A stretch of DNA of 64,000 nucleotides from JANQGH01 sp039177555 (GTDB lineage: Bacteria > Pseudomonadota > Alphaproteobacteria > DSM-16000 > Inquilinaceae), in assembly GCA_039177555.1 (NCBI GenBank), contig JBCDFV010000013.1, positions 1 to 64,000 on the forward strand, written 5' to 3'. Both the position numbers and the translations under genes were made by a program. The notes below the pieces were generated by a model. The model made no database searches and was not told the origin of the DNA. It worked only from the letters and a program-made list of their open reading frames with translations. Positions 7,324 to 16,092 of the stretch are shown here, in pieces; position 1 is the stretch's first letter; each line of letters begins with the position of its first letter.

Positions 7324-10092
7324 ATGGGCAAGGGCGTGGAGTTTACTCTTGATGGGCGGCCGGTCACCGCGCGGGACGGCGAAACCATCTGGCAAGTGGC
7401 GCAGCGGCAGGGCATCGAGATCCCGCATCTGTGTCATAAGGACGCGCCCGGTTACCGCCCGGACGGCAACTGCCGCGCCTGCATGGTGGAGATCGAGGGC
7501 GCGCGCGTCCTCGCCGCGTCGTGCATCCGCAAGCCGGAACCGGGCATGGTGGTCCACACCGCCAGCGACCGGGCCCACAAGTCGCGCGCGATGGTCTTTG
7601 AGCTGCTGCTGGCGGACCAGCCGGCCCGCGAGACCACCCACGATCCGGACAGCGATCTTTGGCAATGGGCCGACCGGATCGGCCTGAGCGCCAGCCGCCT
7701 GCCGCCGCAGCCGACCGAGCCGGCGCCGGACCGCAGCCATCCGGCCATGGCCGTCCAGCTAGACGCCTGCATCCACTGCAACCTCTGCGTCCGGGCATGC
7801 CGCGAGGTGCAGGTCAATGACGTGATCGGCATGGCCGCGCGGGGTGTCGGATCGAAAATCGTGTTCGACTTCGACGACCCGATGGGCGACAGCACCTGTG
7901 TGGGCTGTGGCGAGTGCGTGCAGGCCTGCCCGACCGGCGCCCTACTGCCGGCCTCAATCCTCGACGACGCCGGCCGCAAGGCGGCGGAGCCGGACCGGCA
8001 GGTCGCCTCGCTGTGCCCCTATTGCGGCGTCGGCTGTCAGTTGACGTTCAACGTCAAGGATGACCGCATCCTGTCGGTCGATGGTCGGGACGGGCCGGCC
8101 AATCACAACCGGTTGTGCGTGAAGGGGCGGTTCGGCTTCGACTATGTGGCCCACCCGCACCGGTTGATGACACCGCTGATCCGCCGGGATGACGCGCCGA
8201 AAACGCCGGACACAATGGTCGACCCGGCCAACCCCTGGACCCATTTCCGCGAGGCGACCTGGGATGAGGCGCTGGAGCGGGCGGCCGGCGGCCTGAAGCG
8301 CATCCGCGACGAGGTTGGGCCCGAGGCGCTGGCCGGCTTCGGGTCGGCCAAGGGGTCGAACGAAGAGGCCTATCTGTTCCAGAAGCTGGTGCGCACCGGC
8401 TTCGGTACCAACAATGTCGACCATTGCACCCGCCTTTGCCACGCCTCTTCAGTGGCGGCCCTGATGGAGACGACCGGTTCGGGCGCCGTTACCGCGCCTG
8501 TGGCTGACTGCGCAAAGGCCGAGGTTATCTTCGTGATCGGCGCCAACCCGACGGTGAACCATCCGGTAGCCGCCACCTACATCAAGAACGCGGCCAAGAA
8601 CGGCGCGACCTTGATCGTCGCCGACCCGCGCGGCCAGACGTTGAGCCGCCATGCCACCCACCGCCTGCAGTTCCGGCCAGGCACCGACGTGGCGCTGTTG
8701 AACGCCATGATCCATACGATCATCGAGGAAGATTTGGTCGACGCCCAATACGTCGCCGGCTTCACCGAGAATTTCGAGGCGCTGAAGGACAACGCCGAAG
8801 GTTTCTCGCCGGAGGAAATGGCGCCGATCTGCGGTATCGACGCGGCCATCATCCGCGCCATTGCCCGCGCCTACGCCACGGCCAAGACGGCGATGATCTT
8901 CTGGGGCATGGGCATCTCGCAGCACGTCCATGGGACCGACAACTCGCGCTGCCTGATCGCGCTGGCGCTGATGACCGGCCATGTCGGCCGGCCGGGCACC
9001 GGGCTGCACCCGCTGCGCGGCCAGAACAATGTGCAAGGCGCATCCGACGCCGGGCTGATCCCGATGGTCTTTCCGGACTATCAGGGCGTCGAGGACACCG
9101 AGATCCGCACCCTATTTGAGGAATTCTGGGATACCAAGCTGCCGCAGAAGTCGGGCTTGACGGTCGTGGAGATCACCAACGCGGCCTATGACGGCGCGAT
9201 CAAGGGCATGTACATCATGGGCGAGAACCCGGCCATGTCGGACCCGGATCTCAACCACGCCCGCACGGCGCTGTCACGGCTGGACCATCTGGTGGTGCAG
9301 GATCTGTTCCTGACCGAGACGGCGGCCTATGCCGATGTCGTCTTGCCGGCCAGTGCGTTTCCGGAAAAGGACGGCACCTTCACGAACACCGACCGGCGGG
9401 TGCAGCTTGGCCGCGCGGCCCTGCCCCTGCCCGGCGATACGCGCCAGGATTGGTGGATCATCCAGGAGATCGCCCGCCGGCTGGGGCTGGACTGGGCCTA
9501 CACCCATCCGCGCGACGTGTTCGCCGAGAAACGCCAGATGATGCCGTCGATCAAGGGCATCACCTGGGATCGGCTGGAGCGGGAGGACGCGGTCACCTAT
9601 CCGGTCGAGCGCGAGGACGAGCCGGGCCACGAAGTGATCTTCGGCGACGGTTTTCCGACCGCCAGCGGGCGCGGCCTGTTCGTGCCGGCGGAGTTGCTGC
9701 CGCCGGCGGAAGTGCCCGACCACGACTACCCGATGATCCTGACCACCGGCCGCCTGTTGGAGCATTGGCACACCGGCGCCATGACGCGCCGGGCGGGCGT
9801 GCTCGACAAGCTGGAACCGGGTGCGGTCTGCCACCTGCATCCGCGTGAACTGGGCCGGCTGGGCGTGGCGCCCGGCGGCACGGTGCGCGTCGAAACCAGA
9901 CGCGGCACGATCGAACTGATGGCCCGCGCGGACCGCGATGTCTCGCCCGGCATGATCTTCATCCCGTTCGCCTTCGTCGAGGCGGCCGCGAACATCCTGA
10001 CCAACCCCCAGCTCGACCCGTTCGGCAAGATCCCAGAGTTCAAGTTCTGCGCCGCGCGCGTGGCGGCGGTGGAGCCCGTGGCGGCGGAATAG
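7324..10092 (+). CDS. fdhA: Formate dehydrogenase, catalytic alpha subunit (Mo/W-bis-MGD)
   Basis: The 922-residue enzyme oxidises formate to CO2 in the cytoplasm and passes electrons to FdhB. Domains in order: [2Fe-2S] ferredoxin-like region (C37, C50, C53, C67), a 2x[4Fe-4S] segment (CIHCNLCVRAC, CVGCGECVQACPTGA), the [4Fe-4S] of the molybdopterin core (CPYCGVGC near residue 230), then the catalytic domain with Cys372-His373 in DHCTRLCHASS, the metal-ligating cysteine typical of formate dehydrogenases. The C-terminal molydopterin-binding domain (LTTGRLLEHWHTGAMTRR) is complete. It needs FdhD and MobA, both encoded at 18-20 kb. Choice of Mo or W is not determinable. Ribosome-binding site is weak. 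Confidence 0.95.
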   Translation: MGKGVEFTLDGRPVTARDGETIWQVAQRQGIEIPHLCHKDAPGYRPDGNCRACMVEIEGARVLAASCIRKPEPGMVVHTASDRAHKSRAMVFELLLADQPARETTHDPDSDLWQWADRIGLSASRLPPQPTEPAPDRSHPAMAVQLDACIHCNLCVRACREVQVNDVIGMAARGVGSKIVFDFDDPMGDSTCVGCGECVQACPTGALLPASILDDAGRKAAEPDRQVASLCPYCGVGCQLTFNVKDDRILSVDGRDGPANHNRLCVKGRFGFDYVAHPHRLMTPLIRRDDAPKTPDTMVDPANPWTHFREATWDEALERAAGGLKRIRDEVGPEALAGFGSAKGSNEEAYLFQKLVRTGFGTNNVDHCTRLCHASSVAALMETTGSGAVTAPVADCAKAEVIFVIGANPTVNHPVAATYIKNAAKNGATLIVADPRGQTLSRHATHRLQFRPGTDVALLNAMIHTIIEEDLVDAQYVAGFTENFEALKDNAEGFSPEEMAPICGIDAAIIRAIARAYATAKTAMIFWGMGISQHVHGTDNSRCLIALALMTGHVGRPGTGLHPLRGQNNVQGASDAGLIPMVFPDYQGVEDTEIRTLFEEFWDTKLPQKSGLTVVEITNAAYDGAIKGMYIMGENPAMSDPDLNHARTALSRLDHLVVQDLFLTETAAYADVVLPASAFPEKDGTFTNTDRRVQLGRAALPLPGDTRQDWWIIQEIARRLGLDWAYTHPRDVFAEKRQMMPSIKGITWDRLEREDAVTYPVEREDEPGHEVIFGDGFPTASGRGLFVPAELLPPAEVPDHDYPMILTTGRLLEHWHTGAMTRRAGVLDKLEPGAVCHLHPRELGRLGVAPGGTVRVETRRGTIELMARADRDVSPGMIFIPFAFVEAAANILTNPQLDPFGKIPEFKFCAARVAAVEPVAAE

Positions 10093-10124
10093 CCAGGTCG
10101 AAACAGCGCGACGATCACAGCATC

Positions 10125-10760
10125 ATGCAGCCGATCCAGGGCCAAGTGCGGATCGAGCGTTTCGTCCCGGAATGGTCGGCATCGCCGTTCGGCAAGGCAA
10201 CGTCTGTCCCTTGGGAAGCGACGGCGCAGGCGGAAGAGCTGGTCCACGCGGCCCTGAAACTTCTATCCGCCGATTACGTGCTGAGAAAGGACGTTGCCGT
10301 TCACCGCTCGGCGACCGTCGAGACCGGCGCCGTCCTGAAGGGGCCGGCGATCATCGGTCCGCATGCATTCATCGGCGCCAACGCCTATCTTCGGGGCGGG
10401 GCCTTTGTCGATCAGAACTGCGTGGTCGGACCGTGCTGCGAACTGAAGTCCAGCTTCCTGTTTCAGGGCGCGACGCTGGCGCATTTGAGTTTCGTCGGCG
10501 ATTCGCTTCTGGGTGCGGATGTGAACATCGAGGCCGGCGCCATCATCGCCAACCATCGCAATGAACTGGCGGACAAGCAGATCCGGATCCGCTGGCAGGG
10601 CGACACGATCGACACGGGCGTCGACAAGTTCGGCGCCCTGGTCGGCAACGGCGCCAAGATCGGCGCCAACGCGGTGATCGCCCCGGGGGCGCTGCTGGCG
10701 CCAGGGGCTCGTGTCCCTCGGCTCGGCCTGGTCGATCAGCATCCCGGTGCCGGGCCTTAG
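10125..10760 (+). CDS. Left-handed beta-helix (hexapeptide) transferase, GlmU/LpxA-like
   Basis: The 211-residue protein has hexapeptide-repeat turns from about residue 60 onwards (VHRSATVETGAVLKGPAIIG, AFIGANAYLRGGAFV, then VGNGAKIGANAVIAPGALL). These build a trimeric beta-helix used by acyltransferases acting on nucleotide sugars. It resembles the C-terminal acetyltransferase half of GlmU and lacks any nucleotidyltransferase domain. The first 50 residues are helical and unique. It follows fdhA by 32 bases and could be read from the same transcript, but no formate-related role is known. Acyl donor and acceptor are unknown. Confidence 0.75.
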   Translation: MQPIQGQVRIERFVPEWSASPFGKATSVPWEATAQAEELVHAALKLLSADYVLRKDVAVHRSATVETGAVLKGPAIIGPHAFIGANAYLRGGAFVDQNCVVGPCCELKSSFLFQGATLAHLSFVGDSLLGADVNIEAGAIIANHRNELADKQIRIRWQGDTIDTGVDKFGALVGNGAKIGANAVIAPGALLAPGARVPRLGLVDQHPGAGP

Positions 10761-10774
10761 CGACGCGCGACCGA

Positions 10775-11767
10775 TCAGCGCGCCAGCGGAACGCGCGTGG
10801 CCTCGAAGCCGCGGGCGGCCAGCAGTTCCAGCATGCCTTCGGGGCCAGGCAAATGGGCGGCGCCGACGGCCACCAGCATGGGGCCGTCCGGCAGCCGTTC
10901 GAGCATGCGGTCAACAAAGCGGTAGTTGCGCTCGACGAGTAGATAGTCGCGGGTCACCCGCTGCAGGTCGCGGGCAGCCGGGGTCATGGCGCGCGTGTCG
11001 TCAAACGAAACGGCGGCAAAGTAGGCGATATCTTCACTGGCATAGGCGGCCGACGCCGTCGGGTTCGGCCGTCTCGGTCGCCACGCGCCAACCTTGCCCA
11101 CAAGCACGGTCTGCAACAGGGCATTTCCGACAATGGCGTCGGGATCGATCCAGCGATCGGCCCAGTCGCCGACGCGAAACAGGCTGCGCAGCGCCTCTTC
11201 GTGGGATTCCAGTCCGATGACCGGCACCTGACGCTGCTGCGCGAGATCGGCGATCCGCGCGTCGACGCCGTAGTCTGAGGGTCGTGGCCCCGACGGCGCG
11301 AACTCGTTGCTGAAGATGAAGGCGGCACCGGTCGGCGACAGCAGCCTCAATCGGGACGTGGGCACGCCGATCGTGCCGCCTTGGCGGGCCAGGAAACTCC
11401 ACAGGCGGGGATCCAATTCCTGGTCCAGAAACGGCGGCGATGTGTCGGTGAAATGCTGCCAGACCAGCGGCGCGATGTCGTCCGGCGGGTTCTCGTCGAC
11501 CTCGAGAGCCACCACGTCGACCTCGGACAACAGCAAGCGGGCCGTTTGAACGACCGGTGTCACGCCCGGGCCGTCAACATGCTGGGTACCAACGAGATAG
11601 GCGGTCGGCAGGTCCGGGTGATCAAGCTGCCACACCAGCCCCTCGGCGAAGCGCTCCACCGGTGCCGGCGCGCTGACGACCGCGCCCTTCTGAGGCGCGG
11701 CGCACGCCACCATCGCGACCGAAACCAGGGTCAGAAGCCCGGCCCGAGACCAGGAAAAGACTGTCAC
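10775..11767 (-). CDS. TraB/GumN-family lipoprotein
   Basis: The 330-residue product starts (GTG) with a short basic stretch, a hydrophobic core and a lipobox ending at C22 (SVAMVAC), so it should be lipid-anchored in the envelope. The body carries TraB/GumN marks: YLVGTQHVDGPG near the N-terminus with a following acidic EVDEN, and a C-terminal VAVGAAHLPGPEGMLELLAARGF. The family has conserved His/Glu residues suggestive of a metal-dependent hydrolase, but its activity in bacteria is poorly defined. It is convergent with the hexapeptide transferase gene and divergent from the fuconate dehydratase gene. Confidence 0.82.
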   Translation of the reverse strand: MTVFSWSRAGLLTLVSVAMVACAAPQKGAVVSAPAPVERFAEGLVWQLDHPDLPTAYLVGTQHVDGPGVTPVVQTARLLLSEVDVVALEVDENPPDDIAPLVWQHFTDTSPPFLDQELDPRLWSFLARQGGTIGVPTSRLRLLSPTGAAFIFSNEFAPSGPRPSDYGVDARIADLAQQRQVPVIGLESHEEALRSLFRVGDWADRWIDPDAIVGNALLQTVLVGKVGAWRPRRPNPTASAAYASEDIAYFAAVSFDDTRAMTPAARDLQRVTRDYLLVERNYRFVDRMLERLPDGPMLVAVGAAHLPGPEGMLELLAARGFEATRVPLAR

Positions 11768-11826
11768 GACACCCCATCTTCTCTCATCATGGCCGGCACC
11801 TGTTGTTCAAACACTGTGAGCCCCGC

Positions 11827-13128
11827 GTGACCAGCCTGACATCCATCACCGCCCGCGACATACGGTTTCCGACCTCGCGCACGCTGGACGGATCGGACGC
11901 CATGAACCCCGACCCGGACTATTCGGCCGCCTATGTCACGGTCGCGACCGACGATCCGGCACTCACAGGACATGGGCTGACTTTCACGCTCGGCAATGGC
12001 AACCAGCTTTGTGTCGCGGCCGTCGAGGCCCTGGCGCCCCTCATCGAAGGGCTGAGCCTGAAGGAGATCACGGCCGACATGGCCGGGTTTTGGCGCCGGC
12101 TGACCGGCGACAGCAAGCTGCGCTGGCTGGGCCCGGAAAAGGGCGTGACCCATCTGGCGACGGCCGCGATCGTAAACGCGGTCTGGGATTTGTGGGCCAA
12201 GCAGGTGGGCAAGCCGGTCTGGCGCCTGGTCTGCGACATGACGCCGGAAGAGATCGTCGGCCTGATCGATTTCCGGCACATCACCGATGCGCTGACGCCG
12301 GACGAGGCGCTTGACCTGCTGCGCGCACAGGAGGCCGGCAAGAGCGAGCGGATCGCGGATCTGGAGCGGAACGGTTATCCGGCCTACACGACGTCCGCCG
12401 GCTGGCTCGGCTACCCCGACGACAAGGTACGCCGGCTGTGCCGCGAGGCGATCGCGGCCGGCTTCCGGCATGTGAAAATCAAGGTCGGGCGCGACCTGGA
12501 GGATGACAAGCGCCGCGCCGCGATCGTGCGCGACGAGATCGGCGACGACCGGTTCCTGATGATCGACGCCAACCAGGTCTGGGAAGTCGGCCAGGCGATC
12601 GACTGGGTGAAGGCACTGGCGCCGTGGCGGCCGCTATGGATCGAAGAGCCGGTGTCGCCCGACGACGTGCTGGGCCATGCCGCCATTCGTCGCGCGCTGA
12701 AGTCGGACGGCATCGGCGTTGCCACCGGCGAAATGTGCCAGAACCGCATCACCTTCAAACAGCTATTCCAGGCCGAGGCGATCGATTTCTGCCAGATCGA
12801 CGCCTGCCGGCTGGGCGGCGTGAACGAGGTGCTGGCGGTGATGCTGATGGCGGCGAAGTTCGGCGTGCCGGTCTGCCCCCATGCCGGCGGCGTGGGCTTG
12901 TGCGAGTATGTCCAGCACCTGGCCATGATCGACTATGTCTCCATATCCGGATCGAAGGACGGCCGCGTGGTGGAGTATGTCGACCATCTGCACGAGCATT
13001 TCGTCGACCCCTGCCGGATCAAGGACGCTGCCTACGTGCCGCCGGACCGGCCCGGCTACAGCATCACGATGAAAGAGGCGAGCCTCGCCGACCACGAATT
13101 CCCAAACGGTGCAGTCTGGCGCGGCTGA
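11827..13128 (+). CDS. L-fuconate dehydratase (enolase superfamily)
   Basis: It converts L-fuconate to 2-keto-3-deoxy-L-fuconate. The 433-residue protein begins, from the GTG at 11827, with a sequence matching FucD enzymes (TARDIRFPTSRTLDGSDAMNPDPDYS region). Catalytic elements are intact: the KIKVG lysine pair, metal ligands in MIDANQVW (Asp), IEEPVSP (Glu) and ATGEM (Glu), and the PHAGGVG histidine. A TTG 24 bases upstream is open but adds no conserved residues. The downstream sugar ABC transporter on the same strand suggests uptake and catabolism of L-fucose or a related sugar. The other fucose-pathway genes are not in the window. Confidence 0.9.
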   Translation: MTSLTSITARDIRFPTSRTLDGSDAMNPDPDYSAAYVTVATDDPALTGHGLTFTLGNGNQLCVAAVEALAPLIEGLSLKEITADMAGFWRRLTGDSKLRWLGPEKGVTHLATAAIVNAVWDLWAKQVGKPVWRLVCDMTPEEIVGLIDFRHITDALTPDEALDLLRAQEAGKSERIADLERNGYPAYTTSAGWLGYPDDKVRRLCREAIAAGFRHVKIKVGRDLEDDKRRAAIVRDEIGDDRFLMIDANQVWEVGQAIDWVKALAPWRPLWIEEPVSPDDVLGHAAIRRALKSDGIGVATGEMCQNRITFKQLFQAEAIDFCQIDACRLGGVNEVLAVMLMAAKFGVPVCPHAGGVGLCEYVQHLAMIDYVSISGSKDGRVVEYVDHLHEHFVDPCRIKDAAYVPPDRPGYSITMKEASLADHEFPNGAVWRG

Positions 13129-13153
13129 GTCTGAGCCAAATAGGCGAGCCCGG

Positions 13154-13167
13154 CTTCACCCGTGAAG
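13154..13167. promoter_or_regulatory. Palindrome in the fuconate/ABC intergenic region
   Basis: CTTCAC-CC-GTGAAG, a perfect 6-bp inverted repeat, lies 25 bases after the dehydratase stop and about 190 bases before the substrate-binding protein gene. It is operator-sized and could bind a sugar-responsive regulator; no regulator gene is adjacent, so this is only a candidate. The rest of the 228-base gap shows no other clear element. Confidence 0.3.
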
Positions 13168-13356
13168 ACAATGCGCCAAAAATGCAGGAGTACGTCGCAC
13201 GGAAATTGACGAACGATCCCGCTTCTTGCAAGCATGGCACATGGGGGACCAAGCGGCCCGCATTGTCCGGACCTCGATCCGGGTGCGACGCGGGCGCCAG
13301 AACAAGAGTTGCCGTTACCGGCACCAACAATGATGTGTCCTTAAGGGAGGAACCGC

Positions 13357-14862
13357 ATGACCAAGACCATCAAGACACAAGCACGTGTGCGCCTCGGCCT
13401 GTCCGCGCTGGGCGCCGGCGTGGCCATGGCCGCACTGCTGGCCAGCGGGTCGGCCTCGGCCCAGTATGACGGCGTTACCGTCAATGTGATCACGTTCACC
13501 GGCCCGCAGATCGCCGAGCCGCTGCAACGGCGGGCACCCGATTTCGCCGCGGCGACCGGGGCGGAAGTCAACGTGATCACCGTGCCTTTTTCGGACCTGT
13601 ACACCCGGCTGCTTACCGACTGGGCGACCGGCACCAACAGTGTCGATGCCGCCGTGTTCGCGCCGCAATGGGCGATCGACTACGTTCAGCCGGGCTTTCT
13701 GGTCGACGTGACCGATTGGGTCAACGCGGACGACGCCCTGCAGGAAGACGACATCGCGCCCTTCTTCCGCGATTTCTCGCAAACCTTCAACGGCCGCACC
13801 TACATGCTGACGTTGGATGGCGACTTCCAGATGGTCTATTACCGCACCGACGTGCTGGACGAGCTGGGCATGGACCCGCCGGCCACGTGGGACGACTATC
13901 TGGCCATCGCCGAAGCCGCCCACGGCATGGACATGAACGGCGACGGCGAGGCCGATTACGGCTCCTGCATCTCCAAGAAACGGAACGCGCAGGCCTATTG
14001 GGCGATCTACACCATCGCCGGCGGATACATCCAATCCATGGGCACCGGCCAAGGCGCGTTCTTCAGCACCGAGGATATGACCCCGCTGGTCGACAACGCC
14101 GCCTTCCGCCGGGCGCTGGAGGTCTATGTCGACACCACGCAGTATGGCCCGCCCGATGAGATCAACCTGGACGTCGGCGATACGCGCGGCCTGTTCACAG
14201 CAGGCCGCTGCGCCTTGACGGTCGACTGGGGCGATATCGGCACCCTGGCGATCGATCCCGACACGTCCAACGTGATCGACCTGGTCGGCGCAACGATCGC
14301 GCCCGGATCGACCGAGGTGCTGGACCGCGAGACCGGTGAACTGGTGTCCTGCACGCCGGAGATCTGCCCGCACGCGATCGACGGGGTCAACCACGCCCCG
14401 TACGCCGCGTTCGGCGGCTGGTCGGGCGGCATCAACGCGGCCGCCGAGCCGATGGTACAGGAAGCGGCGTACGCCTTCTTCTCGTACATGAGCCAGCCGG
14501 AACAATCGAACCAGGACGTCACCATCGGCATTACCGGGTTCAATCCCTACCGGTTCTCCCAGTTCAACAATATCGACAACTGGGTCGCGGCCGGCATGAG
14601 CGAAGCGGCGGCCGAAAACTATCTCGGCGCGATCGGGGCCAGCCTGTCGAGCCCGAACATGCTGTTGGACATGCGCATTCCGCAGAACCAGCGCTATCAG
14701 CAGATCGTTCTGGATACCGCCCTGGCACGCCTGCTGGCCGGCGAGATCGATATCGATCAGACCATCACGGCCATCCATGACGGTTGGGAGGAGATCACGG
14801 AAGATCTCAACCGGCTGGAACAGCTTGGCGCCTATCATTCGGCGCTTGGCATCGGGGGTTAG
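13357..14862 (+). CDS. Sugar ABC transporter, periplasmic substrate-binding protein
   Basis: The 501-residue family-1 extracellular solute-binding protein has a Sec signal peptide cleaved around ASA-QYD (residues 33-36). The mature part shows the layout of alditol/sugar binders (VITVPFSDLYTRLLTDWATG, GRTYMLTLDGDFQMVYYRTDVLDELGM in pieces, ATWDDYLAIAEA). A GGGAGGAA ribosome-binding site precedes the ATG. It is followed by two permease genes and an ATPase gene, making a complete importer. Because the gene for L-fuconate dehydratase is immediately upstream, the ligand is inferred to be fucose, fuconate or a related sugar. A strong hairpin lies just after its stop. Confidence 0.88.
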   Translation: MTKTIKTQARVRLGLSALGAGVAMAALLASGSASAQYDGVTVNVITFTGPQIAEPLQRRAPDFAAATGAEVNVITVPFSDLYTRLLTDWATGTNSVDAAVFAPQWAIDYVQPGFLVDVTDWVNADDALQEDDIAPFFRDFSQTFNGRTYMLTLDGDFQMVYYRTDVLDELGMDPPATWDDYLAIAEAAHGMDMNGDGEADYGSCISKKRNAQAYWAIYTIAGGYIQSMGTGQGAFFSTEDMTPLVDNAAFRRALEVYVDTTQYGPPDEINLDVGDTRGLFTAGRCALTVDWGDIGTLAIDPDTSNVIDLVGATIAPGSTEVLDRETGELVSCTPEICPHAIDGVNHAPYAAFGGWSGGINAAAEPMVQEAAYAFFSYMSQPEQSNQDVTIGITGFNPYRFSQFNNIDNWVAAGMSEAAAENYLGAIGASLSSPNMLLDMRIPQNQRYQQIVLDTALARLLAGEIDIDQTITAIHDGWEEITEDLNRLEQLGAYHSALGIGG

Positions 14863-14878
14863 GCACCCGGGGTAACGG

Positions 14879-14910
14879 CGCGCCCCGCCCTGCTCTGCCA
14901 GTGGGGCGCG
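14879..14910 (+). terminator. Intercistronic hairpin after the binding-protein gene
   Basis: CGCGCCCC (14879-14886) pairs with GGGGCGCG (14903-14910), and the stem can extend inward by a couple of pairs. No T-run follows. Its place between the binding-protein and permease genes fits a partial terminator or an RNase-protecting hairpin that keeps the binding protein more abundant than the membrane subunits, as known for malE-malF type operons. Confidence 0.55.
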
Positions 14911-14952
14911 TCTCCTGCCTGAGTTTCCATGTCCTCCGATAGGGTGAGCGCG

Positions 14953-16092
14953 ATGGACACGTCCGCGACGCCGCCGCAGGCGTTGGGCGCCGGGCGCGGC
15001 ATGTCCGCGTGGCTGGACCGCCACTCGTCCAAGGTCTTCATCCTGCCGGCGGTGATCGTGATCCTGGCGTTCTCGATCTTTCCGCTGATCGTTTCGGCAT
15101 ACCTGTCGCTCACCCGCTTTCGCCTAGCACCCGGCGGCTTTGAGCTTCGCTGGGCCGGCTTTCGCAATTTCGACCGGCTGCTGTTCGGCAGCGAGCAGTA
15201 CCACTTCCTGGGCACGTTCGGCGCCGTTGGCTGGTTCGGCTGGATCGTCATGCTTGGCGGCGCCGGTCTGATCATCTGGTGGCTGGTGCGGTACTGGATC
15301 AGCGGCCGCGCGCGGGTCCTTGGCACGATCGGACGGTTGATCACCGCCACGGTTGGCTTCGGCATCGTCGTGCTGGCCACGGTGACCCTGTCGGAAGGCG
15401 GCGCCTTCGGGTCGCTGATGGTGACCCTGTTCTACGTCACCGTCGGCTGCTCGATCCAGTTTGCGATCGCGCTGGGACTGGCCTTGCTGTGCGCCAAGCC
15501 GATCCGCGGTCGCGCCTTCTTCCGTGTCGTCTTCTTCATGCCGCTGATGGTGACGCCGGTCGGCATCGCCTACATGTTCCGCATGCTGGCGGACATGTCC
15601 AAGGGGCCGCTGGAACCCATCTGGTCCCTGTTTGGTTTTGCCGATGTCGCCTGGGCCAATGATGCCTGGGCTGCCCGCATGGTCGTGGTTGTCGGCGATA
15701 GCTGGCAATGGATCGCCTTCATCTTCATCGTCATGCTGGCGGCCCTGGAAAGCCAGCCGCGCGACCAGATCGAGGCGGCCCAGCTTGACGGCGCCGGCCC
15801 ATGGCAAGTGTTCCGCGACGTCACCTGGCCGACGATCGTGCCGGTGGCCGCGACCGTGATGCTGATCCGGGTGATCGAGGCCTTCAAGATCATCGACCTG
15901 CCCAACGTGCTGACCAATGGCGGGCCGGGCATTGCCACGGAGTCCATGACGCTGCACGCCTTTTTCGCCTGGCGCACCCAGGATCTCGGCGGATCTGCGG
16001 CGATCGGCTACATGCTGTTGTTCGTCGCCGTGGTGATCTGCGTGTCCTTCTTCAATCTCGTCGTGCAACGGCAGAAGGCGCGCTTCACATGA
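14953..16092 (+). CDS. Sugar ABC transporter permease (MalF/UgpA type)
   Basis: The 379-residue inner-membrane protein begins at the ATG at 14953, which has AGGGTGAG upstream; an ATG 24 bases earlier is less well placed. Several hydrophobic segments are visible, and the coupling-helix (EAA) motif EAAQLDGAGPWQVFRDV contacts the ATPase. It is about 70-80 residues longer than usual for this family because of an extra hydrophobic stretch around residues 85-150 (FGWIVMLGGAGLIIWWLV and TATVGFGIVVLATVTL). Its stop overlaps the next permease start by four bases (ATGA), so translation is coupled. Confidence 0.88.
   Translation: MDTSATPPQALGAGRGMSAWLDRHSSKVFILPAVIVILAFSIFPLIVSAYLSLTRFRLAPGGFELRWAGFRNFDRLLFGSEQYHFLGTFGAVGWFGWIVMLGGAGLIIWWLVRYWISGRARVLGTIGRLITATVGFGIVVLATVTLSEGGAFGSLMVTLFYVTVGCSIQFAIALGLALLCAKPIRGRAFFRVVFFMPLMVTPVGIAYMFRMLADMSKGPLEPIWSLFGFADVAWANDAWAARMVVVVGDSWQWIAFIFIVMLAALESQPRDQIEAAQLDGAGPWQVFRDVTWPTIVPVAATVMLIRVIEAFKIIDLPNVLTNGGPGIATESMTLHAFFAWRTQDLGGSAAIGYMLLFVAVVICVSFFNLVVQRQKARFT

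Noticed and set aside
15801..16088. Upstream extension of the second permease
   Set aside because: It is an alternative-frame shadow of the first permease; the ATGA overlap at 16089 is the natural start.
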